Of a DNA stretch of 16,407 nt, positions 15,088 to 16,407 are shown one piece after another. The DNA comes from JBNJDW01 sp051745265 (GTDB lineage: Bacteria; Pseudomonadota; Alphaproteobacteria; Micavibrionales; CSBR16-224). Within the stretch, counting starts at the first letter, position 1. Each line of letters starts with the position of its first letter. The position numbers and the translations under genes are program-made. A model generated the notes under the pieces. The model saw only the letters and a list, made by a program, of their open reading frames with translations, was not told where the DNA came from and ran no database searches. The DNA is taken from positions 1 to 16,407 of the forward strand of contig JBNJDW010000017.1 in the NCBI GenBank assembly GCA_051745265.1. Direction: 5' to 3'.

Positions 15088-15921
15088 TCAAATACGATGA
15101 AATGTATAATTCCAGATTAAGCGCAGCACAGAAAACGGCGGTTCTCCTTGGAAGGCCGGATCAAAAACATCGTAATCCTGTTTTTCCAATTGCCGGATAT
15201 ATTGGCGGGCGCGGCTGACCTGCAACAAAACAGGCCGGAGCGCGGATTTTACCTCAACATCCTCAAAATGCGGATTGATCTGTGCTGTAATGGCCTTGGC
15301 AACCGGTTTTAAACGTTCCGGTGATTTCCCGTTATAGATATCCTGAGGCGAGAGCCCTTCTGCTCTTAACAGATCTTCGGGCAGATAGCAGCGGTGCTGG
15401 CGGGCATGAAAAGGCACAGCGCGCAGAATACCGGTCAGGGCAATAATCTGCGCTACCGGCGCGGCCATATCTGAATGCGGCTGGCCGGACAGGATCATAT
15501 TGGCAAGCTCTGTCAGGGGCATGGCCGTAAACTGGGCATAATTCTGCAATCCTGTCATATTGCTGGGCAGAACATCTTCAAGATCAAATTCACGGCCATA
15601 GATCAAGGCCTCGAACTTATCCTGCGGTAAATCATAGTCGCGGATCGCTTTGGCCAGTGGCTCGACAACCTCATGCGCTCTTGCGGGTTTACCTGCGTAA
15701 ATTTCCTCGATGGCTTCGCGCCACCAGGTCAGACGGATAAGCCCCATGACCGTTTCACTGATCAATTCACGGGTTTTGGCGATTTCATGGTTGAACGCAT
15801 ATAAAGCAAAAAGGGCTTCGCGTTCTTTCGCCGGCGCAAAAAGCGATGTTAGAAAACGATCACGATCATAGTCACGTAAAATTTCGCCACAAGGCGATAA
15901 AGAAGAATGTGCAGATGTCAT
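15088..15921 (-). CDS. Squalene/phytoene synthase-fold protein, NDUFAF6-like
   Basis: 277 residues with the all-alpha squalene/phytoene synthase fold from end to end. Resemblance is closest to NDUFAF6, a mitochondrial complex I assembly factor: FALYAFNHEIAKTRELISETVMGLIRLTWWREAI (38-71) follows the NDUFAF6 pattern, as do NYAQFTAMPL (127-136) and the tail YDVFDPAFQ. True synthases carry two Asp-rich Mg-diphosphate motifs. Here the first is replaced by NHEIAKTREL (44-53) and the second by GILRAVPFHARQHRCYLPEDLL (164-185), where synthases have LRDVxED. Prenyl-diphosphate condensation is therefore unlikely, and a NADH dehydrogenase assembly role is the better inference. No carotenoid or hopanoid genes are nearby. 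The ATG at 15921 lacks a strong ribosome-binding site, but the N-terminus looks complete. It converges on greA and follows the partial gene by 56 bases. Confidence 0.85.
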   Translation of the reverse strand: MTSAHSSLSPCGEILRDYDRDRFLTSLFAPAKEREALFALYAFNHEIAKTRELISETVMGLIRLTWWREAIEEIYAGKPARAHEVVEPLAKAIRDYDLPQDKFEALIYGREFDLEDVLPSNMTGLQNYAQFTAMPLTELANMILSGQPHSDMAAPVAQIIALTGILRAVPFHARQHRCYLPEDLLRAEGLSPQDIYNGKSPERLKPVAKAITAQINPHFEDVEVKSALRPVLLQVSRARQYIRQLEKQDYDVFDPAFQGEPPFSVLRLIWNYTFHRI

Positions 15922-15977
15922 GCGCTGAATTTAGCGTTTTCCATGCGCCGGTGCAAGCTCGGCCTTTGAATAAGAAA

Positions 15978-16407
15978 TCAGCGGTCCCTGCGAACCGTTT
16001 TGACAGCAGGACGTGTCTTTAGCGCAGGGATATCGGCCTTTTTCTGTGACTTTGCATGCCCTCCAAATTTTTCAAGCAAGTCCGCTGCTTTGCTAAGTGT
16101 GTCTTTATCATCAATCTGGCTGAAGCTTTCCCGTGACATGGTTTCCTGCTCGGTCACTGTATTTTTCAAAATGGAAATACGTTCGCCATATTTACTTTCA
16201 AAATTAAAAATCTCCGTCAGGCTGCGTTCGGGCATAAAATTGGGTGTATAACGGGTAACACGCGACGGCCATTGCGGGTCAAATTCCCATTGCAGGTCTT
16301 CACAATGCGTTTGTATAAGCTTGACGTTGCTGTCTGCCCCATTCTGCCGCGCGGCATAAAAAGCTTTCTCCATATGTTCGAAAGGCAGTTCACAATGTTC
16401 CAGAACG
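15978..16407 (-). CDS. Unrecognised protein, C-terminal part (runs off right edge)
   Basis: The reading frame stays open from the stop at 15978 to the right end of the window, so at least 142 residues are present and the N-terminus is missing. The internal ATG at 16373 is not a convincing start: no good ribosome-binding site precedes it, and the coding-like sequence VLEHCELPFEHM continues upstream. Visible features are two Cys (HCELPF and THCEDLQWEF), an aromatic stretch (DLQWEFDPQWPSRVTRY), a charged helical middle (about 75-115 of the visible part) and a basic, low-complexity tail ending KTVRRDR. No signal peptide or membrane helix is in the visible part. I do not recognise a family. It may be cotranscribed with the NDUFAF6-like gene downstream. 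Confidence 0.6.
   Translation of the reverse strand, partial: VLEHCELPFEHMEKAFYAARQNGADSNVKLIQTHCEDLQWEFDPQWPSRVTRYTPNFMPERSLTEIFNFESKYGERISILKNTVTEQETMSRESFSQIDDKDTLSKAADLLEKFGGHAKSQKKADIPALKTRPAVKTVRRDR

Noticed and set aside
15088..15921. Carotenoid or hopanoid biosynthesis gene (crtB/hpnC/hpnD)
   Set aside because: Both Asp-rich catalytic motifs are missing and no other isoprenoid gene is nearby. Similarity to NDUFAF6 explains the sequence better.

Overview
The window reads as a chromosomal core region of an alphaproteobacterium of moderate G+C. The evidence is the order yqeY-dnaG-rpoD next to a divergent carA...carB-greA block, an alphaproteobacterial-type primary sigma factor, and a homologue of the mitochondrial complex I assembly factor NDUFAF6. 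I cannot name the genus. No insertion sequence, phage gene, CRISPR array or rRNA is visible.

Layout. Positions 15-518 hold a small secreted protein with LPPGL repeats (CigR/RcnB-like), closed by a strong intrinsic terminator. Positions 618-2560 hold a probable operon of a CBS-pair protein and an ArsB/NhaD-type ion transporter. It converges on an A+T-rich orphan membrane-protein gene (2571-3155, minus strand). A CAT-anticodon tRNA (3322-3398, minus) lies between that orphan and rpoD. The minus-strand block 7757-3484 is yqeY, dnaG, rpoD, a version of the macromolecular-synthesis operon with yqeY where enterobacteria have rpsU. Divergent from yqeY, a plus-strand block runs carA, a fused membrane/spermidine-synthase-like gene, carB, then greA with its own promoter and terminator. 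The window ends with two minus-strand genes: an NDUFAF6-like member of the squalene/phytoene synthase superfamily, and the C-terminal part of an unrecognised protein that runs off the right edge.

How the genes work together. dnaG and rpoD supply the replication primase and the housekeeping sigma factor. YqeY is related to a domain of the tRNA-dependent amidotransferase. carA and carB encode the two subunits of carbamoyl-phosphate synthetase for arginine and pyrimidines, and GreA rescues backtracked RNA polymerase.

The least ordinary points are the 727-residue membrane/aminopropyltransferase-like gene tightly packed between carA and carB, the phytoene-synthase-fold protein that has lost both Asp-rich catalytic motifs, and the CBS-protein/transporter pair. 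I do not see a clearly new multi-gene defence or mobile system here. Several starts were moved from the longest open frame to downstream ATGs with better ribosome-binding sites (yqeY, rpoD, carA, greA).
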